A DNA stretch of 64,000 nt from Gluconacetobacter liquefaciens (GCF_003350405.1 NZ_QQAW01000011.1:39409-103408); one strand, 5' to 3'; shown: positions 16,222-24,876, numbered from the stretch's first letter. Notes: generated from the letters alone by a model not told the origin. Made by a program: numbers and translations.

Positions 16222-16679
16222 TGGGTAACAGCACGCTGATTACGGATTATCTGGGCTATGGCACCGTTGCCGCGCGGCCGGTGGCGCCGAGCCTGCCGGC
16301 GGGGTGTCTTGGGGTCTATTACGCGACCGATACCGGGCAGATCCAGGTGTGGGATGGGGCGTGGCGGGAGTGGGCGCCGTCGGCGGTTTCGTTCTCCGGC
16401 GGCCTGGTGGCGGCGGGGAGCGGGCAGGGGACGGCGACGGCCGTGTCGTCGGACGTCAATCTGTTTACCAGCGTGACGTCGGGCACCGGGGCGGTGCTGG
16501 TGGCGGGGCTGGTGGGCACCTGGCGCAAGGTGCTGAACCGGGGAGGTGCCGTATTGCTGGTCTATCCGCCAGTGGGGAGCGCGATCGACGCGCTGGCGGC
16601 GGGGGAGGCGGTTGCGATCGTGCCCGGTGGGGGCGCCACGTTCTGGCAGAGCAGTGCAATGCAATGGTATTCGGAATGA
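16221..16679 (+). CDS. small phage fibre-type protein, 152 aa
   Basis: Coupled to both neighbours (TGATG before, ATGA after). It begins MGNSTLITDYLGYGTVAARP, then AGCLGVYYATDTGQIQVWDGAW, a short repeat-like strand seen in fibre and structural proteins that display a value of the kind YYATDTxxxxxWDGxxW, found in many phage proteins near tail genes. The rest is beta-rich with AAGSGQGTATAVSSD and a C-terminal hydrophobic strand. Likely a virion surface protein. Confidence in the gene itself is high because of the overlaps; the function is only inferred. Confidence 0.62.
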   Translation: MGNSTLITDYLGYGTVAARPVAPSLPAGCLGVYYATDTGQIQVWDGAWREWAPSAVSFSGGLVAAGSGQGTATAVSSDVNLFTSVTSGTGAVLVAGLVGTWRKVLNRGGAVLLVYPPVGSAIDALAAGEAVAIVPGGGATFWQSSAMQWYSE

Positions 16680-17281
16680 AGACGATTCTGCTTGGCCTCG
16701 CCGGTGCGCTGGCGCTGGCTGCGTATGGTGCTGGCCCGGCGCGGGCGCAGGTGGTGGGGCCGGTGGGACATGGGGAAATCCCGGCCTGTCCTGATGCTGG
16801 CGGCAATCATCTGAATTATGTGCCCGCGAGCGGACGCTTTGCCTGCGGGACGACGGGTGCGCCCTGGGTGGGGGCGATGGTGACCCTTTCGGCGGATGCG
16901 GCGATGGCGGCGACCGGTGGCAATCTGGTGCAGATGAATGTCTGGAACAGCAAGGTTTTCGATACATCGTCTTTCTGGTCGGCGGCGGCGCCGGGGCAGT
17001 TTACGATTCCGGCCGGGGTGAGCAGGGTGCGGGTTTCTCTGTCGATCTCGCAGTCGGGCATTGGGGCCAACCAGTTTCTGGTACATCGGAACGGCGCCGG
17101 GGTGGTGGGGTCGTTCCGGATCTCGGTTCCGGCCGGTTACAGTGATGACGGGGCGAACGGGGTCTCGGGTGTCATTCCCGTGTCGCCGGGCGATGCGATC
17201 AGTATTGCCTATGCCTCGGTGGCGGCTTTTACGCTGACGGCGGATACGACGACCTGGTTGCAGATCGAGGCGGTGCCGTAG
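16676..17281 (+). CDS. secreted C1q-like phage-locus protein, 201 aa
   Basis: Begins with a clear Sec signal peptide (MKTILLGLAGALALAAYGAG, cleavage expected after ARA near residue 24), which is unusual for a virion protein. The mature part has a short Cys-containing region (EIPACPDAGGNHLNY, RFACGTTG) followed by a C1q/TNF-like beta domain: FTIPAGVSRVRVSLSISQS, LVHRNGAGVVGSFRI, GVIPVSPGDAISIAY and a final TTTWLQIEAV. That domain is common at tips of phage fibres. Start overlaps the upstream stop (ATGA), so it is in the same operon. It is the last phage gene before host-type genes begin. Could be a fibre tip, or a lysogenic-conversion surface protein exported by the host. Confidence 0.68.
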   Translation: MKTILLGLAGALALAAYGAGPARAQVVGPVGHGEIPACPDAGGNHLNYVPASGRFACGTTGAPWVGAMVTLSADAAMAATGGNLVQMNVWNSKVFDTSSFWSAAAPGQFTIPAGVSRVRVSLSISQSGIGANQFLVHRNGAGVVGSFRISVPAGYSDDGANGVSGVIPVSPGDAISIAYASVAAFTLTADTTTWLQIEAVP

Positions 17282-17326
17282 GCGGGCGCCGGAGCGCGGC
17301 CGGTGGCGGCCTGGTCTTTCCGGGGC

Positions 17327-17363
17327 TTGACAGGCGGGTGGGTATGTAACCTATAGGTGACAT
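17327..17363 (+). promoter_or_regulatory. promoter with palindromic operator for the membrane protein/XRE pair
   Basis: A perfect -35 hexamer TTGACA (17327-17332) is followed by ATGTAACCTATAGGTGACAT (17344-17363), a 20-base palindrome with 18 of 20 positions symmetric, overlapping the expected -10 (TATAGG/CTATAG). The first gene starts 21 bases later. The layout suggests autorepression by the small XRE regulator at 18062. Confidence 0.65.
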
Positions 17364-17384
17364 CGTGCCGAAGGGAGGGGTGTG

Positions 17385-18065
17385 ATGGAGAGCGGACGAA
17401 TCGGGGGTATTCTGTCGAAATGGCGCCGTATGACGTGGACGCTGTTCGTGGCGGCGGATTTTCTGGTGACCCGGTATCATCCTTTTGGGTATCTGTTCGG
17501 ATTTCGGGCTTTTGAAGCCGCGCACGGGTATTTTGTGGAAACGCTGATTCTGTTCGTGCTGTGGAGCACGGGGATCGGTCTGTATTACGTGACCTTCGGC
17601 AAGGGGCGGTGGCGGGCGGATATGCGTGACAGGCGGGAGCAGTTGCGGAACCGGACGGCGCAGCCGATTTCCTTTTCCGCGCGGATGGTCTTTCTGCTCG
17701 TGTCTCTGGCCGTTCTTGTCGTTTCGCTTTACAAATACCAGCATGATTCGCAGCCCCATGCTGGAGGGCTGATTGTGCCGCTGCTGTTTTTCGGACTGTT
17801 CGTGCTGGTCGAGATCAGCCGCGTGATGGTGCCTTCGGACAGCATGGTGTTTAACCCCGACGACGAATGGGTGGTGTTCCTGCGGGCGCGGACGCTGCGT
17901 ATCGGGTATGGCACCGCCATTTTCGTGCTGTGCGCGCTGGGCGGCATCCTGCTGTATGTGCCTTCTCTGGCACTGGTGGCGTGTCCGGTCGGGCTGGCGA
18001 TGGCACTGGCGGTGCCGGCCTGTGCGTATCAGGTAATGGATCGCCGGGCCGCCGCACTGCAATGA
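17385..18065 (+). CDS. multi-pass inner-membrane protein, 226 aa
   Basis: About six hydrophobic segments are visible: FVAADFLV, VETLILFVLWSTGIGLYYV, FSARMVFLLVSLAVLVVSL, GGLIVPLLFFGLFVLVEIS, GTAIFVLCALGGILLYV and ALVACPVGLAMALAVPACA. The loop between the second and third is strongly basic (KGRWRADMRDRREQLRNR), placing it in the cytoplasm. I do not recognise a named family, but small membrane proteins encoded directly before a ~70-aa XRE regulator are a recurrent pair. ATG at 17385 fits the AAGGGAGGGG site better than the GTG three bases earlier. The stop overlaps the regulator ATG (ATGA), so the two are coupled. Probably expressed from the palindromic promoter upstream. Confidence 0.75.
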   Translation: MESGRIGGILSKWRRMTWTLFVAADFLVTRYHPFGYLFGFRAFEAAHGYFVETLILFVLWSTGIGLYYVTFGKGRWRADMRDRREQLRNRTAQPISFSARMVFLLVSLAVLVVSLYKYQHDSQPHAGGLIVPLLFFGLFVLVEISRVMVPSDSMVFNPDDEWVVFLRARTLRIGYGTAIFVLCALGGILLYVPSLALVACPVGLAMALAVPACAYQVMDRRAAALQ

Positions 18066-18280
18066 AGGTGCGGACGGAACTGAAAGCATACCGGACGGCG
18101 CGCGGGTTGACGCAGGCGGAGCTTGCCGAGCGGGTGGGGGTGTCGCGCAAGACCATCAATACCGTCGAAAATGGTATTTTTACGCCCTCGGTGGCGCTGG
18201 CCCTGCTGCTGGCGGATTGCCTGGAGGCGACGGTGGAAGAGCTGTTCCAGATCGTGCCGGAGGCGACCGGGCCGGCCTGA
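18062..18280 (+). CDS. small XRE-family transcriptional regulator, 72 aa
   Basis: Nearly the whole protein is a helix-turn-helix: LKAYRTARGLTQAELAERVG, then VSRKTINTVENGIFTPSVAL and ALLLADCLEATVEELF, the classic five-helix XRE fold with TQAELAE as helix 2 and SRKTINTVENG as recognition helix plus turn. It lacks any effector domain, as in YozG/YgzD-type regulators. It is translationally coupled to the membrane protein (overlap ATGA), and the near-perfect palindrome at 17344-17363 is the obvious binding site, which would make the pair self-repressed. DNA-binding role is firm from the sequence; the target is inferred. Confidence 0.88.
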   Translation: MKVRTELKAYRTARGLTQAELAERVGVSRKTINTVENGIFTPSVALALLLADCLEATVEELFQIVPEATGPA

Positions 18281-18374
18281 TGCGCTGGGCCGGGCCGCGT
18301 GGCCGGGTCTTGACCCCGTTGCCCGTGCCGGCCCACCTTCCCCGCTCGAAGAGCGCGCGCGGGAGGGCGACATC

Positions 18375-19025
18375 ATGGATCTGAGCGAGAGTCTCCAGCA
18401 CCGGTACACGGCCAAGGCTTACGATACGGGCCGCCGTCTGCCTGACGACATCGTGGCGCAACTGAAGGCGGCGTTGCGCTTCAGCCCGTCTTCGGTCAAT
18501 GCGCAGCCCTGGCATTTCATCCTGGCTGACGACGAGGCGGGCAAGGCGCGCGTGGCCAAAGGGGCGGCGGGGGCGTTTGCTTATAACGCACCGAAGATCC
18601 TCAATGCCTCGCATGTGGTGGTGCTGTGTGCGCGCACGAGCCTGCCAGCTGACTATTTACAGGCGGTGCTGGACCAGGAGCAGGCGGATGGCCGCTTTGC
18701 CGGCGAGGAGGCGCGTGAGGGCCAGCGCAAGACGCGCGGCGGCTATGTGACGCTGCATGAAGAGGCGGGCGATCTGCCGGTCTGGACGCAGAAGCAGGCC
18801 TATATTGCGCTGGGCTTCCTGCTGTTGGCCGCCGGCACGCTGGGCGTGGATGCGACGCCGATGGAGGGGTTCGATGCCGAGGCGCTGGATGTGGCCTTCG
18901 GCCTGACGGAGAAGGGGCTGGCGCCGGCGGTGATCGTGTCGCTGGGCTATCATGCCGAGACCGATTTCAACGCGAAACTGCCGAAATCGCGATTGACGGA
19001 CGACGTGCTGTTCTCGCGCGCCTGA
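18375..19025 (+). CDS. NAD(P)H nitroreductase, NfsB-like
   Basis: 216 residues, the length of oxygen-insensitive nitroreductase NfsB (217 aa), a cytoplasmic FMN flavoprotein reducing nitroaromatics and quinones with NAD(P)H. Family features: RYTAKAYDTGRRLP at the start, LRFSPSSVNAQPWHFI (FMN phosphate-binding region with the SSxNxQPW motif), KILNASHVVVLCAR, the QKQAYIALGFLLLAAGTLGVDATPMEGF segment and the C-terminal VSLGYHAETDFNAKLPKSR with the arginine that contacts FMN. GGGAGGG precedes the ATG. It lies 94 bases after the XRE gene in the same direction. Dihydropteridine reductase is an alternative annotation for the same family. Confidence 0.9.
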   Translation: MDLSESLQHRYTAKAYDTGRRLPDDIVAQLKAALRFSPSSVNAQPWHFILADDEAGKARVAKGAAGAFAYNAPKILNASHVVVLCARTSLPADYLQAVLDQEQADGRFAGEEAREGQRKTRGGYVTLHEEAGDLPVWTQKQAYIALGFLLLAAGTLGVDATPMEGFDAEALDVAFGLTEKGLAPAVIVSLGYHAETDFNAKLPKSRLTDDVLFSRA

Positions 19026-19074
19026 TGGCTGCGCGGGTCGGTACTGCCCTTACGATCTGATTGCGGGAAGCGTT

Positions 19075-20373
19075 ATGACCACCCTCTCCGGCGCCGATGC
19101 GCGCGATGCCGATCTGGCGGCCCAGTACGAGGCTTATCCCTATCCCCAGCGCGATCCGCGTGACGAGGCGAAGCGGCTGCTGATCGGCAGCCCCAGCCAT
19201 CTGCGGGAGATCGATTACTGGGTGTTCGGTGCCCGGCGGCCGCAGGCGGTGCCGTTGCGGGCGCTGGTGGCCGGGTGCGGCACCGGGGATGGCGCGATCA
19301 TGCTCGCTACGCATCTGGCGCGCGCGAGCCGGGCGGGCGAGGTGGTGTGCGTCGATCGCTCCACCCATGCGCTGGGGATTGCCCGGGCGCGGGCCGAGGC
19401 GCGGGGGTTGGGGAATATCCGCTTCATCCAGGGGTCGTTGAATGCGCTGGACGGGCTGGATCTGGGGCTGTTCGACTATATCGATTGCTGTGGGGTGCTG
19501 CATCATCTGCCCGACCCGGCGGCCGTGCTGGGCGAGCTGGAGGGCCTGCTGGCGCCCGGTGGGGGGATGGGGCTGATGGTCTATGCCCCCTATGGGCGGA
19601 CCGGTGTCTATATGGTGCAGGAGGCGCTCGAGATTCTGGCGCCGCACGGCCAGAAGCCGGCGGAGCGGCTGGGGACCGCCAAGCGGGTGATGGCGGCCCT
19701 GCCGGCGACGGCCTGGCTGCGCCAGAACGGTAATTTTGGCGATCATCTGACCGGCGGGGACGCGGGGCTGTATGACCTGCTGCTGAATCCGCGTGACCGG
19801 GCCTATACGATCGGGGGCTTTCTGGACCTGCTTGACGGGGCGGGGCTGGAGCCTTCGTGCCTGATGGAGCCGGCGCGCTATGACGCCGCGCTGTTCCTGC
19901 CCAATCCGCGCCTGCGCGCGCGGGTGGCGGAACTGGGCTGGCGGGAGCGGGCCAGTGTGGCCGAGGCGCTGACGGGGAACATGGCGACCCATGTCGCCTA
20001 TGTGGTGCGCAAGGGGGCGCGGGTGGCGGCGCCCGATTGCTGCGATGCCGACGCGGTGCCGGTGATGCGGGAAATGCCCGGTGCCGAGCTGGCGCGGCAG
20101 ATCCGGCCGGATGGTATGTTGCCCTTCGCCTTCGGTACGCTGACCGTGCCGGTACCGGTGCCGCCGCAGATACGGACCATTCTGCCGCTGGTGGACGGTA
20201 CGCGCAGCGTGGGCGCTCTGGCCGGGCTGATGGCCGATGGGGGCATGGAACGAAACCGCTTCCTCAAGGTGTGGCGTGAGGGCTTTACCGTGCTGGAGAG
20301 CCTGAACCGGGTGTTGCTGCGGCCGCCGTGTGAAGCAGAGCCCGATCGGGCGCTCCCGGCGGTTTTGAAATAA
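19075..20373 (+). CDS. class I SAM-dependent methyltransferase, 432 aa
   Basis: N-terminal block QYEAYPYPQRDPRDE with RLLIGSPSHLREIDYWVFG is the signature of a proteobacterial subgroup of large methyltransferases. The Rossmann motif I is LVAGCGTGDGAI (residues 64-75), the acidic motif II is VVCVDRS and motif IV lies around DYIDCCGVLHHLPDP. The C-terminal ~200 residues form an extra domain (PLVDGTRSVGALAGLMA, FLKVWREGFTVLESLNRVLL) that resembles a winged-helix-like add-on. The substrate is not known; proteins with this N-terminal block are often labelled as methyltransferases acting on protein or small molecules. Fifty bases follow the nitroreductase, so the two may share a transcript. Confidence 0.82.
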   Translation: MTTLSGADARDADLAAQYEAYPYPQRDPRDEAKRLLIGSPSHLREIDYWVFGARRPQAVPLRALVAGCGTGDGAIMLATHLARASRAGEVVCVDRSTHALGIARARAEARGLGNIRFIQGSLNALDGLDLGLFDYIDCCGVLHHLPDPAAVLGELEGLLAPGGGMGLMVYAPYGRTGVYMVQEALEILAPHGQKPAERLGTAKRVMAALPATAWLRQNGNFGDHLTGGDAGLYDLLLNPRDRAYTIGGFLDLLDGAGLEPSCLMEPARYDAALFLPNPRLRARVAELGWRERASVAEALTGNMATHVAYVVRKGARVAAPDCCDADAVPVMREMPGAELARQIRPDGMLPFAFGTLTVPVPVPPQIRTILPLVDGTRSVGALAGLMADGGMERNRFLKVWREGFTVLESLNRVLLRPPCEAEPDRALPAVLK

Positions 20374-20708
20374 TTGTGATGACGTCGGAAAGAGTGACGT
20401 CAAAAATGGCGGCGGCTTGAAACCCGGGCCATTGCGTGGCGTATTGAGACAGAATGTTGCCATGTCGGCTTGCCTTGCAGTGGCCGGCGGCTGCCATGCC
20501 TGCCTGTATGGCAGATTCTGCGCATCGTGCTTCATGATAGTGTTCGATTTTACTGTTGTTTGACGATCTTCCTTGAGATCGGGCAGGAATGGTTCCTGGC
20601 TATTTCTGGAAATCCGCTGGTCCTGATTTTGATCTCTTTGATCGGAGCCGCGTACGATTTTTGTAATGGGAACAGTTAAAAAACAAGAATAATCCGGAGT
20701 GCGTTCGT
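20374..20708. other. intergenic region, 335 bp, with a doubled TGACGTC
   Basis: No gene supported. Near its start two TGACGTC sequences are separated by nine bases, each half palindromic, together forming both a direct and an inverted repeat that could be an operator. The right half is AT-richer and ends in CCGGAGTGCGTTCGT before the next ATG, which is the probable promoter/leader for the oxidoreductase gene. A 69-codon frame at 20470-20679 has no ribosome site and atypical composition and is not called. Confidence 0.4.
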
Positions 20709-23387
20709 ATGACGGTCTATGTGGATTTTGAAGCTGCGACGGATTCTGGCGCCCTTTCCAAGCCTTTCGACGTTGTCATTATCGGTGGTGGTGCGGCCGG
20801 TCTGACGCTGGTGCGCGAACTGGCCGGGCATAATCTGAAGATTGCCGTACTGGAAAGCGGGGATCGGGAGGAAACGCCGGAGATCGAGGCGCTCAACGAG
20901 GTCGAGGTCAATGGATCGCTCCTGAATGACGCGGTTCAGGAGGCCAGACGGAAGCAGAACGATGTCCAGATGAAAGTCTGGAGCGCCGATCGGCAGAGAT
21001 TCGGTATCCGCTGCCGGGTTCTCGGGGGATCGACGGCCGCGTGGGCCGGAAAAGTGGCGGCGTTCGACCCGGTCGACTACGCGAAACGGGGGTGGATCGC
21101 CAATTCCGGCTGGCCGGTCGGAGATGCCGACCTGCGGCCTTTTCTAGAGCGGGCCGCGCGTTATCTGGACCTCGGGCCACTGCTGCAGGGATCGGCGCTG
21201 TGGAAGGCCATGGGGCGCCGCGAGCCGCCCGAACTGGCGACGCTTGGCCGTTTCAGGGCGTTCTTCTGGCAGTTCGCCCGTTCGCGCCATGCCCTGACCG
21301 ATGTCATGCGTTTCGGCCCCGATTTTCTGGCGGAAGATCATCGGGACGTGACGGTTTTTCTGAAGGCGACGGCTGCGCGGGTCCGGGTGGATGGGGGGAG
21401 TGTGACCGGGGTTGATGTCCTTTCGTCGCTGACGGGCGGCAATCGGGGCACGATCTGGTGCAATCAGGTGATACTTGCTGCCGGAACGATTGAGAATGCG
21501 CGGCTTCTGCTGCTGTCGCCGGGGGCGGAGCATGGGCCGGTGGGGCGCTATCTGACGGATCATCCCAGTGTCAGGCTGGGGGATTTTTCGCCGGATTATC
21601 GGGAGAAAGCCGCGGCGCTTCTGGGGTTCTATCCGCTCCAGAAGGATTACCGGGTCTATATGTATTCCTGCGGGGTGGCGCTGTCGCCGGAGGCCCAGTC
21701 GGACTTTCGGATGCCGAATATGGCCGCCTTTGCCGGGGTGAGCATCGCCAGCGACGATCCGCTGATGGCATTGGGGCGCCTGGCGAAGCGGGAAAGCCGT
21801 GCGCCGTTGAGGGATGGCCTGACGGTGCTGCGCAACAGCGGGCTCGTCGTGTCGTCGGTTGGGCGGAAATTATTGAACTACCGCAGGATACCCGAGAAAA
21901 TCCGCCGCGCGGTGGCCGATGCCGCCGTATTCCTGAATGCGAACATGGTGGCGCGGGATTATGCGGGAGGGGGCAGGGGACGACGGCTGGACGGGGTGAC
22001 GCTGAACATCATTTCCGAACAGCCACCGGAGGAAGGCAACCGGGTGACGCTGGCGGAAAAGACCGATCGGCTGGGCCTGAGACTGCCGGCGGTCAGTTGG
22101 GAGATATCGGACGATCTTCGCCGGAGCATGTTGGGTTTCGCGCGTCTTCTTCGGGAGGATTTCGAACGGAGTGGGATCGGGGGCCTGCGCTTCGCGCCCG
22201 GGTTCGACACGGAGGATCTCTCGTCGCTTGTCGTCTATGACATGGCGCATACGGCCGGCACCACCCGCATGGGCACCGATCCGGCGACCAGCGTGGTCGA
22301 TCCCGCGTTGCAGGTGCATGGGGTGAAAGGGTTGCATGTGGTGGGGGCATCGGTGTTTCCGACCAGCGGCCATGCCAACCCGACCCTGATGATTATGGCG
22401 CTGGCGATCCGGCTGGCCGACAGGGTGCGGGAGGAGGTCATGAAAACCAGGCTGGGGACGCTCTCTGCCCTGCATATGGACGACGAGACGCGCCCGCTGG
22501 TGGTGGTGACGGGGGCGACCGGTAATCTGGGGCATGCCGTGATCGGCCAGCTTGCCCGGCGCGGATACCGCATCCGGGGGCAGTTCCGCAGCACGATTCC
22601 CGATGATGTGCGCGTGGAGTGGGTGCAGTGCGATTTTGCCCGGCCGGACCTGCCCGACGAGGCGTTCGACGATCTGGTACGCGGGGCCCGTGCGGTGATC
22701 CATCTGGCGGCGAGCCTGTCGGATGTGGCGACAATGGAGGTCGTCAATGTCACGAATCTCGACCGGCTGGCGAAAGCCTGTGTGCGGCAGGGGGTGTCTT
22801 ATTTCGGGCAGGCCAGTTCCATGGTTGTCTACGGGTCGCCGACCACGCGGCTGGTGACGGAGGAGACGCCGCGCATCGATCTGGGCAAGCCGATCGGCAA
22901 GCAGTATTTCTTTGAATATTTCATGCAGGAATATGCGCGGAGCAAGATTCTGGGGGAGGATATCCTGGCCTCCTACCAGAAGGACATGCATATCGACCTG
23001 TACCGCATCGCCGTGGCCCGGAGCCATGCCTTCCTCGTCGAATCCCTGAACTGGAGCCGGGTGCGGAAGATATTTTCTCTTTATCGGAACTCGCACTTCA
23101 TCTCGTCGACCTATGCGGCCAGGGCGATGGTGCATCTGATGGAGCGCGGGCTGAAGGCCGGGGAGAAGGGGATCGAGGTCTATAATATCGCCGACCCGGA
23201 CTCGCCCACTTTTGCCGAGGTGCATAAGGCGGCGGGGTTGAGGGTGGGGTTCAACGTGCCGCTGTTGTTCGATGTCCTGAAGGGAATCAAGATGGGGAAG
23301 ACCTTCTCCCGGCGGTATCCGATGGGGTTCTTTCGGATCGATAACAGGAAGCTGGAAGCGACGGGCTTTATCGGGGAGGCTGATTAG
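20709..23387 (+). CDS. GMC oxidoreductase fused to an SDR epimerase/dehydrogenase
   Basis: An 892-aa fusion. Residues 1-575 are a GMC-type FAD oxidoreductase: FDVVIIGGGAAGLTLVREL (20-38), GGSTAAWAG, AAGTIENARLLLLS, and the C-terminal AHTAGTTRMGTDP with FPTSGHANPTLMIMALAIRLAD. Residues 595-892 are an extended SDR with NAD-binding TGATGNLG (601-608) and a YARSK active-site motif. The domains meet near Met578 (22440), where GGAGGAGG sits just upstream of an in-frame ATG, so a free 315-aa SDR could also be made. The substrate is unknown; GMC partners suggest an alcohol or sugar oxidised and then epimerised or reduced. It overlaps the convergent regulator gene by 20 bases. Confidence 0.85.
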   Translation: MTVYVDFEAATDSGALSKPFDVVIIGGGAAGLTLVRELAGHNLKIAVLESGDREETPEIEALNEVEVNGSLLNDAVQEARRKQNDVQMKVWSADRQRFGIRCRVLGGSTAAWAGKVAAFDPVDYAKRGWIANSGWPVGDADLRPFLERAARYLDLGPLLQGSALWKAMGRREPPELATLGRFRAFFWQFARSRHALTDVMRFGPDFLAEDHRDVTVFLKATAARVRVDGGSVTGVDVLSSLTGGNRGTIWCNQVILAAGTIENARLLLLSPGAEHGPVGRYLTDHPSVRLGDFSPDYREKAAALLGFYPLQKDYRVYMYSCGVALSPEAQSDFRMPNMAAFAGVSIASDDPLMALGRLAKRESRAPLRDGLTVLRNSGLVVSSVGRKLLNYRRIPEKIRRAVADAAVFLNANMVARDYAGGGRGRRLDGVTLNIISEQPPEEGNRVTLAEKTDRLGLRLPAVSWEISDDLRRSMLGFARLLREDFERSGIGGLRFAPGFDTEDLSSLVVYDMAHTAGTTRMGTDPATSVVDPALQVHGVKGLHVVGASVFPTSGHANPTLMIMALAIRLADRVREEVMKTRLGTLSALHMDDETRPLVVVTGATGNLGHAVIGQLARRGYRIRGQFRSTIPDDVRVEWVQCDFARPDLPDEAFDDLVRGARAVIHLAASLSDVATMEVVNVTNLDRLAKACVRQGVSYFGQASSMVVYGSPTTRLVTEETPRIDLGKPIGKQYFFEYFMQEYARSKILGEDILASYQKDMHIDLYRIAVARSHAFLVESLNWSRVRKIFSLYRNSHFISSTYAARAMVHLMERGLKAGEKGIEVYNIADPDSPTFAEVHKAAGLRVGFNVPLLFDVLKGIKMGKTFSRRYPMGFFRIDNRKLEATGFIGEAD

Positions 23388-24396
23388 GCGGCGGTGCCGC
23401 CCCCCGTGGCGTTCCGGGGGATGTGTCCTGGCCTGCGAAGTTGCGGCGGTATTCTCTGGGGCTGAGTTTGACGCGGTTGCGAAAATGGTGGCGCAGCGCG
23501 AAGACGCTGCCAAAACCGACGGCTTCCGCGACGTCTTCCATCGGGCAGGTCGTTTCACGCAGGATGGTCTGGGCGGCCGCGATGCGTTCGGCGGCCAGCC
23601 ATTCTCCGGCCGGCATGCCGGTGGCGGCTACGATGCGGCGTTCGAAGCTGCGGCGGCTCATGCCGGCTTCCTCGGCCAGGCGGGCGATGGGCCAGGGTTG
23701 GTGGAGCGTCTGTCGCACCCGGTCGATCAGGGGGGCGATGTCGGTGTCGGGGCGCGGGCTGACAGGACGTTCGAGAAACTGCGCCTGACCGCCGGCACGA
23801 TGGGCGGGCATGACGATGCGGCGGGCCACCGAATTGGCGGCCGCCGGGCCGAAATCCTGACGGACGATCGCGATCAGCAGGTCGATGCCGGCGGCGCTGC
23901 CGGCGGAGGTGAAAAGGCGGCCGGTCTCGCGATACAGGGATGCGCTGTCGACGTGGATGGCGGGGAAGCGGCGTTGCAGGGCCGCCGCATGGCGCCAGTG
24001 GGTCGTGACCGGGGCGCCGTCGAGCAGGCCGGTGGCGGCCAGCACGAAGGCACCGGAACAGATGGAGGCCAGTCGGGCGCCGCGTGCGTGGGTGCGGCGC
24101 AATTGGTCGACCAGAGCGGGCGGAACCGGGGCTTCGGTGTCTTTCCAGCCGGGGATGACGATCAGGTCCGCCTGATCCAGAAGGTCCGGGCCGTGATCGG
24201 GGAGGATGGTGAAGCCGCCATGGGCGCGGAGGGGGCCGGATTCGATGGCGCAACTGGCGAAACGGTACCAGCCCGGCCCCATTTCGGGACGAGGCAGGCC
24301 GAAAATTTCGGAGACGATGCCGAATTCGAACGTACACAGGCCGTCATAGAGCAGGGCGGCGACCAGCGGGCCGGTTGTGTTTGGCATGATCTGCAT
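23368..24396 (-). CDS. ftrA: GlxA/FtrA-type AraC-family transcriptional activator
   Basis: 342 aa with an N-terminal DJ-1/PfpI-like domain (VAALLYDGLCTFEFGIVSEIFG, LIVIPGWKD, LASICSGAFVLAATGLLDG, TTHW) and a C-terminal AraC helix-turn-helix pair (IARLAEEAGMSRRSFERR and MEDVAEAVGFGSVFALRHHF). The ICSGAF segment carries the nucleophile-position Cys of the PfpI fold, which acts as a ligand-sensing domain and not as an amidase in these regulators. FtrA-like proteins are typically next to a rhodanese gene, and here a rhodanese gene starts 78 bases away on the opposite strand. The divergent arrangement suggests that it controls that rhodanese/DUF1272 unit. Overlaps the 3' end of the upstream convergent gene by 20 bases. 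Confidence 0.85.
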   Translation of the reverse strand: MQIMPNTTGPLVAALLYDGLCTFEFGIVSEIFGLPRPEMGPGWYRFASCAIESGPLRAHGGFTILPDHGPDLLDQADLIVIPGWKDTEAPVPPALVDQLRRTHARGARLASICSGAFVLAATGLLDGAPVTTHWRHAAALQRRFPAIHVDSASLYRETGRLFTSAGSAAGIDLLIAIVRQDFGPAAANSVARRIVMPAHRAGGQAQFLERPVSPRPDTDIAPLIDRVRQTLHQPWPIARLAEEAGMSRRSFERRIVAATGMPAGEWLAAERIAAAQTILRETTCPMEDVAEAVGFGSVFALRHHFRNRVKLSPREYRRNFAGQDTSPGTPRGAAPPPNQPPR

Positions 24397-24474
24397 GATG
24401 ATTGACGTTTATGCCAATTGCAAGCGCGGGGCGCGGGACGGACACTGGCGGGAGAAGAAGCTGGGAGTCGTTCG

Positions 24475-24876
24475 ATGGCGTCATCCGTCACCACCATTCC
24501 GCCCGCGCCGTCCGCCGAGGCCGTGGCGTATTTCTCCGCGTTGTTCGGGTTTGAAACCGATTGTTGGGATGTGCACGCGGCGATGGCCGGGCAAGCCGAT
24601 TTTGTGTTGCTCGATGTGCGTGGGCCCGATCTCTTCGCGCGGGGGCATATCGCCGGGGCGCTCAATATACCGCATGGAAAGATCACTGCCGCGCGTATGG
24701 CAGTGTGGTCCGGGGAGACGGTCTTCGTGACCTATTGCGCCGGGCCGCACTGTAATGGCGCTGCGCGTGGCGCGTTGCGTCTGGCCCGGCTGGGACGGCC
24801 GGTGAAGATCATGATTGGCGGCGTAGCGGGGTGGGTGGATGAAGGCTTTACCCTTCAGGACGTGCCCCATGCTTGA
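24475..24876 (+). CDS. rhodanese-like sulfurtransferase, 133 aa
   Basis: Single rhodanese domain: FVLLDVRGPDLFARGHIAGA (DVR...F..GHI.GA signature), NIPHGKI, and the active-site loop TYCAGPHCNGA with catalytic Cys88, followed by GGVAGWVDEGF. Single-domain rhodaneses move sulfane sulfur between thiols. An N-terminal ~35-residue extension (EAVAYFSALFGFETDCWDVHAAM) contains the pattern found in the FtrA-linked subgroup. GGGAG precedes the ATG. Overlaps the DUF1272 gene by eight bases, so the two are coupled, and it is divergent from ftrA. Confidence 0.88.
   Translation: MASSVTTIPPAPSAEAVAYFSALFGFETDCWDVHAAMAGQADFVLLDVRGPDLFARGHIAGALNIPHGKITAARMAVWSGETVFVTYCAGPHCNGAARGALRLARLGRPVKIMIGGVAGWVDEGFTLQDVPHA

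Noticed and set aside
20470..20679. 69-codon frame before the GMC-SDR gene
   Set aside because: No ribosome site, unusual composition, and it overlaps the expected promoter region.
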